NCBI GenBank assembly: GCA_012518555.1
Contig: JAAYRW010000025.1
Span: 1-43,579, forward strand
Source of the DNA: Tissierellia bacterium
GTDB lineage: Bacteria > Bacillota > Clostridia > Tissierellales > Sedimentibacteraceae
DNA: 43,579 bases
Direction of reading: 5' to 3'
The first letter of the stretch is position 1, and every line of letters starts with the position of its first letter. The notes below the pieces were generated by a model that was given only the letters and a program-made list of their open reading frames with translations, searched no databases and was not told the origin of the DNA. Shown one piece after another: positions 24,808 to 33,311 of the stretch. Position numbers and translations under genes: made by a program.

Positions 24808-25297
24808 AACAGTATTGTTTCTTTCAACGGTTTTCACTGTTAAGTACATTTTTATTTTAATAAATTCTTATGGAGACAAAAAAGTGGACAAAATGAAAGA
24901 ATTAATCAGCTTTACAGAATATCTTCGAATATATTCTTGTGAGATGAAAATGTCTATTGAAGAAATTTTTCTTAAATATAAATTTAAAAGTACTTCTACA
25001 AAAGAAGTAGTAAGTCAATGGATGAAGTATTTAGAAAATAAAAGTAGTAGGGAGGACTTACTAGAGTATCTTGATAATATTATGAATACCCCAAGAGAAT
25101 TTAATTTGCATTTTGTAGAAATAATTGATTATTACGGCAGTAGCTATTCAGATGTTTTAAATAAAAAATTAGCCTTTACTCAGGAGGAAATGGAAAAAGT
25201 CATGAATGAATTTTATACCATTCACAGTGAGAAAAAGGCCTTATATAACAGAATTTCATTTCTTGCCGGCTGTTTGGCAGCTATTATACTAGTTTAA
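24794..25297 (+). CDS. spoIIIAB: stage III sporulation protein AB
   Basis: A 167-residue membrane protein with one N-terminal membrane segment (MIWIKTVLFLSTVFTVKYIF), a helical middle (LISFTEYLRIYSCEMKMSIE) and a hydrophobic C-terminus (FLAGCLAAIILV). It is related to GspF-type assembly platforms. The start ATG 24794 follows GGTGG and gives a length near the Bacillus protein (171); the in-frame ATG at 24764 lies within spoIIIAA and has a poor ribosome site. Confidence 0.9.
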   Translation: MIWIKTVLFLSTVFTVKYIFILINSYGDKKVDKMKELISFTEYLRIYSCEMKMSIEEIFLKYKFKSTSTKEVVSQWMKYLENKSSREDLLEYLDNIMNTPREFNLHFVEIIDYYGSSYSDVLNKKLAFTQEEMEKVMNEFYTIHSEKKALYNRISFLAGCLAAIILV

Positions 25298-25306
25298 GGA
25301 GGCAAT

Positions 25307-25504
25307 ATGGATATAGATTTAATTTTCAAAGTAGGAGCTATAGGTATTGTAGTAGCAGTATTTAACCAAATTTTATCTAAGACGGGAAGAGATGAACAAG
25401 CTATGTTTGTTACCCTAGCGGGAGTAATCGTTGTAATGGCTCTTATTGTAGGCATGATGAATGATTTATTTACGGAGGTGAAATCTGTTTTTAACTTGTA
25501 TTGA
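25307..25504 (+). CDS. spoIIIAC: stage III sporulation protein AC
   Basis: A 65-residue protein with two hydrophobic segments (IFKVGAIGIVVAVFNQIL and FVTLAGVIVVMALIVGMM) linked by the conserved SKTGRDEQAM loop. A small membrane component of the SpoIIIA complex, of standard length, with AGGAGG upstream. Confidence 0.95.
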   Translation: MDIDLIFKVGAIGIVVAVFNQILSKTGRDEQAMFVTLAGVIVVMALIVGMMNDLFTEVKSVFNLY

Positions 25505-25517
25505 TGAGAGGTTAACT

Positions 25518-25904
25518 ATGCTTGGGAAAATTATATTTATAGCAGTAATAACCGTAATTTTAGGTATAACATTATCTAAGTTCAATTCTGAATTTAAAGT
25601 ATATATAACAGTTATCTTTGGCATTCTAGTAATATTTTTGTTATTTAGCGAGATCAGAACATATTTAGAAGAAATTATTATTTTGTTCAATAGGTATAGT
25701 ATTAGGACGGAATACTTCAGTACTATTTTAAAAATTGTTGGAATAGCATATATTTGTGATTTTATTTCTCTTATGTGCAAGGATTTAAACTACGAATCCG
25801 TTGGAAAAAAAGTAGAAATTGCAGGGAAATTAATTATACTTATCTATTCCATAGATATAATAAAAATATTTTTAGATCAAATTTTACTCTTAGTCAACGG
25901 GTGA
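25518..25904 (+). CDS. spoIIIAD: stage III sporulation protein AD
   Basis: A 128-residue membrane protein with three to four hydrophobic segments (IIFIAVITVILGITL, VYITVIFGILVIFLLF, IVGIAYICDFISLMC, LIILIYSIDIIKIFLDQIL). It resembles SpoIIIAC in its second half and matches the family length. Located in the conserved operon order. Confidence 0.94.
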   Translation: MLGKIIFIAVITVILGITLSKFNSEFKVYITVIFGILVIFLLFSEIRTYLEEIIILFNRYSIRTEYFSTILKIVGIAYICDFISLMCKDLNYESVGKKVEIAGKLIILIYSIDIIKIFLDQILLLVNG

Positions 25905-25908
25905 TAAA

Positions 25909-27039
25909 ATGAAAAAAATTATATTAATAACATTTCTTCTACTATGTTTTTACGGTAACGTCTATGGAAGCACAATGGAAAAGGCTATGGATGAAATTCC
26001 AATAGAAGATTTTGAAAATTACATAAACAGCAAAAATAACTATTTTAGAGAAAGTAATATAAGGATAAGAGATTTAATAATTAATGCTTTTAATGGAAAA
26101 TTAGATGTAAGTTTAAAAGATTACTTCTTTTATGAATTCAATAATGAACAAGGTTATTTTAGAGGAATTATTAAGACAGCTACTAATGTATTTGTCGTAT
26201 GCATGGTACTTACTATAGTTAATTTTTTTACGGAAGAAACTAATAGTAAGGGTGTATCTGATGCAGTAGTAATGTTCTCTGTAATAATTATTTTTACTAT
26301 TATACTGAAGGATGTACTAAATATTAAAGGTATGCTGAAAAGAGATTTTCTGGATTTTAAAACTATAACCGAAGATATTAATGGAATTTTTATGGCTGCT
26401 ATGTTGACTTTCGGAAAGTTAAGTTTGTTGCAGTTTTTTCAGACATCTCTTAATTATACTATAGGAATAACAACGCAGTTTGTATATAGTTTTACCGATC
26501 TTATGACGGTTGCTATGATTGCGGTGATTTTAACCAACAATATGAACAAGCTTATTAATGCAAAACTATTATATGGAGTTTTGAAAAAAGCTACCTTATT
26601 AATTTTATCAGCTTATATATTTATAATAGTCATAAATTTTTCTGTACAAGGATATATATTATATAAAACAGATAATATTTTTATAAGTTCTTTAAAAGCT
26701 TTGTCACCGTCATCCTTGCCTGTTGTAGGTAATACTGTAACATCGTTTTTCGGAGTTTTTCTTAAAAGCTTGTTAATGATAAAGGATGTTTTAGGCATAG
26801 TGGTTATTATATTTATTTTATCTACTTTTGGAGGATCCGTCATAAAAATTGCTATGGCACTGATCCTTTACAAGTTGTTAGGGGTACTTACGGAACCTTT
26901 TAATGAAAATATATCGAAACTTATATATGAAATGGCAGATATATTTTATATTTATCTACTATGTCTCCTTACACCTATAATAATAACAACAGTTTACTAT
27001 TCCATAATTATAAATTATATAAATAACATTTTAGGGTAA
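25909..27039 (+). CDS. spoIIIAE: stage III sporulation protein AE
   Basis: A 376-residue polytopic membrane protein with a cleavable-type signal (IILITFLLLCFYGNVYG), an extracytoplasmic stretch, and about seven to eight membrane helices. The segment LKALSPSSLPVVGNTVTSFF is characteristic of the family. It belongs to the channel linking mother cell and forespore. Length is close to Bacillus SpoIIIAE (399). Confidence 0.95.
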   Translation: MKKIILITFLLLCFYGNVYGSTMEKAMDEIPIEDFENYINSKNNYFRESNIRIRDLIINAFNGKLDVSLKDYFFYEFNNEQGYFRGIIKTATNVFVVCMVLTIVNFFTEETNSKGVSDAVVMFSVIIIFTIILKDVLNIKGMLKRDFLDFKTITEDINGIFMAAMLTFGKLSLLQFFQTSLNYTIGITTQFVYSFTDLMTVAMIAVILTNNMNKLINAKLLYGVLKKATLLILSAYIFIIVINFSVQGYILYKTDNIFISSLKALSPSSLPVVGNTVTSFFGVFLKSLLMIKDVLGIVVIIFILSTFGGSVIKIAMALILYKLLGVLTEPFNENISKLIYEMADIFYIYLLCLLTPIIITTVYYSIIINYINNILG

Positions 27040-27042
27040 AGT

Positions 27043-27486
27043 ATGAAGATAGTAATTGTAAACACATTAGTATTAATATTAATTTTCAATTTAATTATGA
27101 TAATATTTCCCGAAGGAAAGACGCAGAAATTTTGCAGAATATCAGTTAAAATTTTAATCATAGTATATATTTTGGATAATATATTTCTTAGTGGAAGTAT
27201 AAGTTTAACTGCTTTTCAAAGTAGGGAAGCACCTACATACGAAAGGGAAGTAAGCGTAAGAGCTATCAATCCCCAAATTATAGATTCTATTAACCAAATG
27301 TTTGAGGGAGAGGAAGTTGTAAATAATATTACTTTAAGTTTCTCAGATGACATGGAAGTGCATGGAGTAGTTTTATTAAGAAAAATTCCGGGAAATGATG
27401 AACTTATTAAATTAAAAGAAAAGATAGCTGAAATTTTCCAACTTAAAGATAACATAGATTTTATATACGGAGGATTATATGAATGA
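27043..27486 (+). CDS. spoIIIAF: stage III sporulation protein AF
   Basis: A 147-residue protein with two N-terminal membrane segments (VNTLVLILIFNLIMIIF, FCRISVKILIIVYILDNIF) and a soluble ferredoxin-like ring-building domain at the C-terminus. It is shorter than Bacillus SpoIIIAF (206) but typical of Clostridia. It overlaps spoIIIAG by eight bases. Confidence 0.9.
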   Translation: MKIVIVNTLVLILIFNLIMIIFPEGKTQKFCRISVKILIIVYILDNIFLSGSISLTAFQSREAPTYEREVSVRAINPQIIDSINQMFEGEEVVNNITLSFSDDMEVHGVVLLRKIPGNDELIKLKEKIAEIFQLKDNIDFIYGGLYE

Positions 27487-28030
27487 TTTCATAAAAATGT
27501 TTAAAGAAAACAAGCGATTAAGCTATGCAGTCAATATTTTCATATTATTAGTAGTTATATCTTTAATATTAAAAGTTGACTTTACAAAATTTTCTAAAGA
27601 AACAGATATAAAACTAAGTTATCAGGAAAGTGAAGTGACAGTAGATAGCTATGTATATAATTTAGAAAAAAGGTTGGAAAAAATACTTGAAAAAATCGAC
27701 GGTATAAAAAGCGTAGATGTAATGATCTACACTAAAGAAACTCCAATTTTAGAACCAGTATATGATGAAAACATAACTAATGATAGCAATGTTGAAGTTA
27801 CCAGTGATGGAAGTAGAAGAGAGGTGAATAGAGAAACTAAACAAAACAAAGTAATTTTAGGAAGAGATAATTCAGTAGTAGAGCAATATTATCAATATCC
27901 TGAAATACACGGAGTACTTGTAGTTGCAAATTACGGCGGTAGCAAAGATATTTACAGTATTTTAATGAATTCTGTAAGAACCTTATTGAATATCAAATTA
28001 AATGATATTGAAATAATAGTTATTAACTAA
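27479..28030 (+). CDS. spoIIIAG: stage III sporulation protein AG
   Basis: A 183-residue ring-forming protein with one N-terminal membrane helix (YAVNIFILLVVISLIL) and a ring-building domain (YNLEKRLEKILEKIDGIKSV ... GVLVVANYGG). In Bacillus it makes a large ring in the intermembrane space between mother cell and forespore. Confidence 0.93.
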   Translation: MNDFIKMFKENKRLSYAVNIFILLVVISLILKVDFTKFSKETDIKLSYQESEVTVDSYVYNLEKRLEKILEKIDGIKSVDVMIYTKETPILEPVYDENITNDSNVEVTSDGSRREVNRETKQNKVILGRDNSVVEQYYQYPEIHGVLVVANYGGSKDIYSILMNSVRTLLNIKLNDIEIIVIN

Positions 28031-28040
28031 GGGGGTTATT

Positions 28041-28676
28041 ATGATAATGAGAAAGGAAACATTGGTGTTTTTAGCATCTTTGGCGATAATTTTTATAATT
28101 GGTTATGTAAATATGGTTATGACACCTAAAGATGTATTTAATGATGATGAATTTCAATTTGAAGAAGCTGGTATTGACGGTATAACCGAGATAATTGAAG
28201 GCGGTTTAAACGATGTAGAAGTAGCGGATATACTAGAGACAGATTATGAAATCATCGGTGATATTACAGACATAGGCAGTGCAGAGGAAGCTTCCTCTGG
28301 CGGAGTTTTGGGAATGTTAAATGCCAATTTCGCCAATTTTAAACTTAATAAAGAAAAAGGAAATATGGATGTATTAGACTACCTAGAAGAAAGTTTAAGT
28401 TCATCCGCAATTTCCGAAGATACAAAATCTCAATTTGAACAACTTCTGTTGAAGAAAAATTCATTTATTTCTGCAGAGCAAGATATTGAGCTAATTCTCC
28501 AATCCAAGGGCTACAATGAAACTGTAGTAATAGTAGATGAAAGTATGGTAAAAGTAGTTAGTAATGATAGTATAGAACAAGCTGATGCCACTAAAATTTT
28601 AGACGTTGTAGTGTCGGAAACTAAATATGAACCTTCTCAAATAAAAATTGTTAAATTTGACAATATTGATTTGTAA
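28041..28676 (+). CDS. spoIIIAH: stage III sporulation protein AH
   Basis: A 211-residue single-pass protein (membrane segment TLVFLASLAIIFIIGYVNMV) with a C-terminal YscJ/FliF-like domain that binds SpoIIQ across the septum. The C-terminal helix region (KKNSFISAEQDIELILQSKG) and final strand resemble the family. Last gene of the operon; its stop overlaps the -35 region of the asp23 promoter. Confidence 0.92.
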   Translation: MIMRKETLVFLASLAIIFIIGYVNMVMTPKDVFNDDEFQFEEAGIDGITEIIEGGLNDVEVADILETDYEIIGDITDIGSAEEASSGGVLGMLNANFANFKLNKEKGNMDVLDYLEESLSSSAISEDTKSQFEQLLLKKNSFISAEQDIELILQSKGYNETVVIVDESMVKVVSNDSIEQADATKILDVVVSETKYEPSQIKIVKFDNIDL

Positions 28677-28699
28677 ATGCTTACTAGTTCTGCTATAAT
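28671..28699 (+). promoter_or_regulatory. sigma-A promoter of the asp23-like gene
   Basis: TTGTAA (28671-28676), 17-base spacer, TATAAT (28694-28699) with an extended TGC before the -10. It allows vegetative expression separate from the sporulation operon upstream. Confidence 0.65.
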
Positions 28700-28718
28700 T
28701 ATTTAAGGAGGTGCTAAT

Positions 28719-29132
28719 ATGGATAAGGGAAATTTTGAGCTTGGTAATGTGAAAATATCCGATGATGTGGTAATAATTATAGCAGGAATTGCCACTAGCG
28801 GAGTTAAGGGTGTAAATACAACACGTACGGGAGTAGCCGAAGGAATCACTAACTTGTTTTCAAAAAACAACTATTCAAAAGGAATAAAGGTTGAAGTGAA
28901 TGAAGATACTGTAGTATTAGATATTTACCTAAATGTTGAATACGGCTACAAAATTAATGAAGTTGCAAAGGAAGTTCAATTAGCTGTTAAAAAAGAAATC
29001 GAAACTATGACAGACTTACAGGTAGCGGCAGTAAATGTACACGTACTTAATATAGTTCAAGATAAAGAAAAAGATAAGGACAAAGACAAAGAAAAAGATA
29101 AAGAGGCTGTAGATATAGCTTTAGAACAATAA
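28719..29132 (+). CDS. Asp23/Gls24 family protein
   Basis: A 137-residue Asp23-family protein (YqhY-like). The family core NVKISDDVVIIIAGIATSGV and VVLDIYLNVEYGYKINEVAK is followed by EIETMTDLQVAAVNVHVLNI. It ends in a low-complexity Lys-Asp/Lys-Glu tail (about residues 114-128). Family members form cell-envelope-associated clusters or affect lipid synthesis; YqhY lies beside nusB in Bacillus too, so the neighbourhood is conserved. Strong ribosome site AAGGAGGTG. Confidence 0.92.
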   Translation: MDKGNFELGNVKISDDVVIIIAGIATSGVKGVNTTRTGVAEGITNLFSKNNYSKGIKVEVNEDTVVLDIYLNVEYGYKINEVAKEVQLAVKKEIETMTDLQVAAVNVHVLNIVQDKEKDKDKDKEKDKEAVDIALEQ

Positions 29133-29154
29133 TTAATAGAGTAATACATTCAAA

Positions 29155-29187
29155 TAGATTGACAATTTATTATTGTCAATCTATAAT
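29155..29187 (+). promoter_or_regulatory. perfect consensus promoter of nusB inside a 12-bp inverted repeat
   Basis: TTGACA (29159-29164), 17-base spacer, TATAAT (29182-29187): a 12/12 match. TAGATTGACAAT (29155-29166) and ATTGTCAATCTA (29172-29183) are exact reverse complements with a five-base loop, so the dyad spans the -35, the spacer and the first base pairs of the -10. This suggests an operator, or a hairpin on transcripts reading in from asp23. Confidence 0.75.
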
Positions 29188-29242
29188 TATGTTTATGACC
29201 TCCCCTGGGGAGTGGGCACACTGCCAAAAACAAGGAGTAATT

Positions 29243-29647
29243 ATGAAACGGAAAGAAACGAGAGAAGAAGCTGTTAGGATAGCTTATTGTATGGATGTTA
29301 ACAAAGATTTCAATAAAGATTATCCGGCAGAATATATAGAACACTTTGAACTTAAAGATATGGATATAGATTATTTAAATAAAACAATAGCCGATATGAT
29401 TGAAAATATGGAACAAATAGATAACTATATTATTAGTAATTCAAAGGACTGGAAAATTACGCGAATTGCTAAGGTGGATTTAGCTGTACTGCGAATAGCC
29501 ATGTCCGAAATTTTATTTAATCATACTATTCCTGAAGGTGTTTCTATAAATGAAGCTGTAGAAATAAGTAAAAAGTTTTCGAATGAAGATTCTCATAAAT
29601 TTATAAACGGTATTTTAGGTACTGTAGTAAGGTCTATAGAAAAATGA
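29243..29647 (+). CDS. nusB: transcription antitermination factor NusB
   Basis: A 134-residue all-helical RNA-binding protein that, with NusE, binds boxA during rRNA antitermination. Family motifs: MKRKETREEAVRIAYCMD, TRIAKVDLAVLRIAMSEI, IPEGVSINEAVEISKKFS and KFINGILGTVVR. The start ATG 29243 follows AAGGAG and gives the usual length; longer frames would run through the promoter. It overlaps the next gene by four bases. Confidence 0.95.
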   Translation: MKRKETREEAVRIAYCMDVNKDFNKDYPAEYIEHFELKDMDIDYLNKTIADMIENMEQIDNYIISNSKDWKITRIAKVDLAVLRIAMSEILFNHTIPEGVSINEAVEISKKFSNEDSHKFINGILGTVVRSIEK

Positions 29648-30597
29648 CATATATACTTGGAATAGATACAAGTGCTTATACAACTTCAATTGCACTTATT
29701 GATGAGAAAAGCAATAAAATACTTGCAGATGAAAGAAAAGTACTCCAAGTAAAGAAGGGGCAAAAGGGATTAAGACAGCAAGATGCCGTTTTTCAACATT
29801 TGAAAAACTTTTCTAAGCTATATGAAAATATTAATTATGATCTTTCAAAAATAAAAATAGTGTCTGTAAGTTCTAAACCTCGTAATATAGAAGGTTCTTA
29901 CATGCCTGTATTTACAGTAGGTTATAATTATGGAAAAATTATAGCTGAAACTTTAAATTGCAAATTTATTGAATATTCTCATCAAGAAAACCATATTTCA
30001 GCTTCTTTAATAAATCATTACAAGGATGTAAGCAAGATGCTTGCAGTCCATCTATCTGGTGGTACTACAGAATTTATAGTTGCTGAAAAGTCCCCAAAGG
30101 GTTATAAAACTAAAATTCTAGGTGGAACTAAGGACATTACCTTCGGACAGTTGGTAGATCGAATTGGTACACTGATGGATTTCCCTTTTCCCTGTGGTCT
30201 CCACATGGAAAATTATATAAGGGGCAAAAACTTTGAAAAAATTAAACCTCCAAATATTAGTGGAGGAGCATATATAAATTTATCGGGAATGGAAAACTAC
30301 TACAGTAATTTGTATTTGTCAAAAAAATTTACTAAAGAATCTATTATCCATTCTCTTTTTGAATATATCAGTAAATCTATAGTACATATTATTAATAATT
30401 TATCTCATATTCAATTTAAAACATTAGTTATTTCTGGAGGTATTGCATCAAATAGCTATATTAGAAATTTCCTTAGGGCAGACATTAAAGACTATGAAGT
30501 TTTGTTGCCGGATGTTGAAAATTCTTCGGATAATGCAGTAGGTGTTGCATATCTTCCTATTATAGACAGGTGGTATAATGAAATTAAAACCTATTAA
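29644..30597 (+). CDS. Kae1/TsaD-like domain protein (paralogue, not canonical TsaD)
   Basis: A 317-residue ASKHA-fold protein of the Kae1/TsaD family. N-terminal phosphate-binding ILGIDTSAYTTSIALI, a HxxxH metal pair in YSHQENHISAS, the phosphate 2 motif HLSGGTTEFIV, and the C-terminal VISGGIASNSYIR are seen. It is shorter and more divergent than TsaD, with altered residues around the metal site. In Clostridia a gene of this kind recurs between nusB and xseA beside a separate true tsaD. Role unknown; nucleotide and metal binding are likely. Coupled to nusB and overlaps xseA by 20 bases. Confidence 0.85.
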   Translation: MTYILGIDTSAYTTSIALIDEKSNKILADERKVLQVKKGQKGLRQQDAVFQHLKNFSKLYENINYDLSKIKIVSVSSKPRNIEGSYMPVFTVGYNYGKIIAETLNCKFIEYSHQENHISASLINHYKDVSKMLAVHLSGGTTEFIVAEKSPKGYKTKILGGTKDITFGQLVDRIGTLMDFPFPCGLHMENYIRGKNFEKIKPPNISGGAYINLSGMENYYSNLYLSKKFTKESIIHSLFEYISKSIVHIINNLSHIQFKTLVISGGIASNSYIRNFLRADIKDYEVLLPDVENSSDNAVGVAYLPIIDRWYNEIKTY

Positions 30598-31774
30598 AGT
30601 TTCCATGTTAAATCAATATATAAAAAAATATTTAATGAGTAACTCCATACTTAATAACTTAAGAGTAGAAGGAGAAGTTACAAATATAAGAATGAGCAAG
30701 ACAGGCTATACCTATTTTTCATTGCGTGATGAAAATTCCTCTATAAACTGTGTTGCTTTTTTTGCTGATACAATCTCTAAAAATGGAGATAAAATAATTG
30801 TAGAAGGTGAATTATCAGTATATGAAGCAAGAGGAACCTACCAACTAATCGTAAGAAATATTGAAAGAGTAGGTTTAGGAAAAATACTTTTAGATTTAGA
30901 ACTTTTAAAGGAAAAGTTAAAAGATCAGGGTTTATTTGATAGAAAAAGAGAAATACCAATATATCCCCAAAAGATCGGCATTATTACATCTAAGACAGGG
31001 GCAGCCATCAAAGATATATTGAAAACTTTTGAAGGCGTAAAAGCAAATATAAATATCACTATCTACAATGCCTTAGTTCAAGGAGATAAATCAAAAGAAC
31101 ATATAGTGGAAGGAATAAAATATTTCAACAGTCTGGAGACAGATGTAATATTAATTTCAAGGGGAGGAGGAAGTTTTGAAGATTTAAATGTTTTCAATGA
31201 TTTAGACTTGGCAATGGAAGTTTATAAATCTCAAATCCCCGTCGTTACAGGAATAGGTCATGAAACAGACAGAACTCTTACTGACTATGTAGCTGATTTA
31301 TATTGTCATACTCCTACTGCAGCAGCTGAAACCATTATTAGGGGCTACAAGGATGTGGAAGAAAGGTTGGCTAATCTTCTATACACATTAAAATCAAGTG
31401 TAAGAAATATAATTACCGAAAAGAATGCCGAATTAGTAGCCACCAAGTATATATTGAAAAATAATTTGCCTTTAGAAGATATATATAAGCTAGAAAGTCA
31501 ATTAAATAATTATAAAAATACTATGGTAAACGAAAGTTATAAATATATTAATGAAATTAATTTTAAACTTAATATTATGAAGGAGAAATTGAATACTTAC
31601 AATTACAAGAGCCAATTAAGTAGAGGCCTTGCATTAGTATCTACTATAGAGGGTAATGTTATAAAAACTAAGGAAGAAATTAAAATAAAGGATTTGCTGC
31701 GAATTAGGTTTGCAGATTTTGAACTAGAAGCTGAAACTATTGAAATTAAAGAGGTGCAAAATGAAATTCGATAA
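30578..31774 (+). CDS. xseA: exodeoxyribonuclease VII large subunit
   Basis: A 398-residue large subunit of the single-strand exonuclease. An N-terminal OB fold (LRVEGEVTNIRMSKTGYTYF, then SLRDENSSINCVAFF) precedes the nuclease core (IGIITSKTGAAIKDILKTF, ISRGGGSFEDLNVFND, VTGIGHETDRTLTDYVAD) and a C-terminal coiled coil. All core motifs are intact. It overlaps xseB by 14 bases. Confidence 0.96.
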   Translation: MKLKPIKVSMLNQYIKKYLMSNSILNNLRVEGEVTNIRMSKTGYTYFSLRDENSSINCVAFFADTISKNGDKIIVEGELSVYEARGTYQLIVRNIERVGLGKILLDLELLKEKLKDQGLFDRKREIPIYPQKIGIITSKTGAAIKDILKTFEGVKANINITIYNALVQGDKSKEHIVEGIKYFNSLETDVILISRGGGSFEDLNVFNDLDLAMEVYKSQIPVVTGIGHETDRTLTDYVADLYCHTPTAAAETIIRGYKDVEERLANLLYTLKSSVRNIITEKNAELVATKYILKNNLPLEDIYKLESQLNNYKNTMVNESYKYINEINFKLNIMKEKLNTYNYKSQLSRGLALVSTIEGNVIKTKEEIKIKDLLRIRFADFELEAETIEIKEVQNEIR

Positions 31775-31955
31775 CTTTGAAAATGCTTTAGAAGAACTTA
31801 AAAAAATAGTTCAAATTTTTGAGGACAATGATAATATTACTATTGATGAATTACTTAGTAATTATGAAAAGGGAATGGAGGCCTATCATTATTGTAGTAA
31901 AAAATTAGATGATACTCGGAAAAAAATTAAAATAATCGACGAAAATTTTGAATAA
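31761..31955 (+). CDS. xseB: exodeoxyribonuclease VII small subunit
   Basis: A 64-residue helical small subunit (FENALEELKKIVQIFED ... LLSNYEKGMEAYHYCSKKL). ATG 31761 with GAGGTG upstream is preferred to the in-frame ATG seven codons earlier. The length is typical (60-80). Confidence 0.93.
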   Translation: MKFDNFENALEELKKIVQIFEDNDNITIDELLSNYEKGMEAYHYCSKKLDDTRKKIKIIDENFE

Positions 31956-32045
31956 TAATTGATATATGCAGATTGCTATGCTATAATTTTACTGAATTAT
32001 CGAAGTTATTTTTATGCAGAAATATTTATGTGTATGAGGATAAGG

Positions 32046-32831
32046 ATGAAAGATTATAGGTTAGACGTATATTTATATAATAAAGGTTATGTAGACAGCC
32101 GTGCAAAATCAAAACAGCTAATATTAAATAATTCTGTATTTGTAGATGATAAATTAGTAAGGAAACCTTCATTTAAAGTTAGTGATCATGCAAATATTAG
32201 AATAAATGAGAAACTAAATTTTGTAAGTAGAGGTTATATTAAAATTGAAAAAGCAATAAAGCTATTCGATATTAATATAAAAAATAAAATAGCTGTTGAT
32301 GTAGGTGCGTCTACGGGAGGTTTTACAGACTACCTATTAAAAAACGGGGCAGAGAAAGTTTATGCAGTAGATGTAGGTCACGGACAGCTACATAGTTCCT
32401 TGAGAAAAAATCCTCGTGTAATTAATCTTGAAAATACCAATTTTAGATATATAGATACTTCAATATTTAGCGATAATATAGATATAGTAACAGTAGACGT
32501 TTCATTTATTTCGCTAAAATATATTTTGCCTAAAATTGTCGAAATTAGTCATGAAAACACTGATATTGTTGCACTAGTAAAACCTCAATTCGAAGCAGGT
32601 AAAAATAAAATAGGGAAAAAAGGAATTGTTAAGGATAAAAAAATACACTTAGAGGTCCTTAATAATTTTTCTGTATTCTGCCGGCAAAATAATTTAGCTA
32701 TATTAAATATTGATTATTCACCTATAAAGGGGGCAGATGGAAATATTGAATATATTTCCCATTTAAAGAAAACAATTGTAGATGAAATTAATTTCAAAAA
32801 CTTAATCCAAAAGACTTTTGAAATATTATAA
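32046..32831 (+). CDS. TlyA family rRNA (cytidine-2'-O)-methyltransferase / hemolysin-like protein
   Basis: A 261-residue protein: an N-terminal S4 RNA-binding domain (RLDVYLYNKGYVDSRAKSKQ, residues about 4-62), then an FtsJ/RrmJ-type methyltransferase domain with SAM motif AVDVGASTGGFTDYLLKNG and catalytic-region motifs VTVDVSFISLKYILP and VALVKPQFEAGK. The start ATG 32046 matches the family N-terminus (Bacillus YqxC). The order xseB-tlyA-argR-recN is conserved, though dxs and ispA are absent between xseB and tlyA here. Confidence 0.92.
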   Translation: MKDYRLDVYLYNKGYVDSRAKSKQLILNNSVFVDDKLVRKPSFKVSDHANIRINEKLNFVSRGYIKIEKAIKLFDINIKNKIAVDVGASTGGFTDYLLKNGAEKVYAVDVGHGQLHSSLRKNPRVINLENTNFRYIDTSIFSDNIDIVTVDVSFISLKYILPKIVEISHENTDIVALVKPQFEAGKNKIGKKGIVKDKKIHLEVLNNFSVFCRQNNLAILNIDYSPIKGADGNIEYISHLKKTIVDEINFKNLIQKTFEIL

Positions 32832-32848
32832 AACTAAAGAGGTGGCAA

Positions 32849-33301
32849 ATGAAAAAGTATACGAGGCAAACAAAAATTTTAGAGCTAATTTCAAAAAAAG
32901 AAATAGAAACTCAGGAGGAGTTGGCAGTAGGTCTTAAGGCTATGGGAATTGATGTTACTCAAGCTACTATTTCCAGAGACATTAAAGAGTTAAGATTAGT
33001 AAAGGTTATGTCTAAAAGTGGAAGGTACAAATATGCTACTATAGGTCAAAGTCAGGAAGGAATTACGGACAGACTTAATAAAATATTTGAAAATTCCGTA
33101 GTTTCAATTGATAATGCAATGAATCTTGTAGTAATTAAAACTATACCTGGAGCCGCTCAAATATGTGCATCTGCCATCGACTATATGGCAATCGATGAAA
33201 TTGTAGGAACATTGGCAGGAGACGACACTGTATTTGTAGCAATAAAAACTATGGACAAAGTTGAATATGTATTACAGGAATTTAAAAAAAATATAAGATA
33301 A
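32849..33301 (+). CDS. argR: arginine repressor
   Basis: A 150-residue ArgR/AhrC. The winged-helix N-terminus (QEELAVGLKAMGIDVTQATI, then SRDIKELRLVK) is followed by the hexamerisation and arginine-binding domain (VVIKTIPGAAQICASAIDYM, GTLAGDDTVFVAIK). Likely senses arginine and controls arginine genes elsewhere; no target operon is adjacent. Strong AGAGGTGG ribosome site. Confidence 0.95.
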   Translation: MKKYTRQTKILELISKKEIETQEELAVGLKAMGIDVTQATISRDIKELRLVKVMSKSGRYKYATIGQSQEGITDRLNKIFENSVVSIDNAMNLVVIKTIPGAAQICASAIDYMAIDEIVGTLAGDDTVFVAIKTMDKVEYVLQEFKKNIR

Positions 33302-33311
33302 TGGTGATAAT

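Noticed and set aside
29159-29242. Longer nusB start
   Set aside because: It would encode through the consensus promoter and palindrome; MKRKETREEA at 29243 has a good ribosome site and is the family N-terminus.
31959-32045. Longer tlyA start (29 extra residues)
   Set aside because: The S4 domain begins right after ATG 32046 as in relatives, and the extension has no family resemblance.
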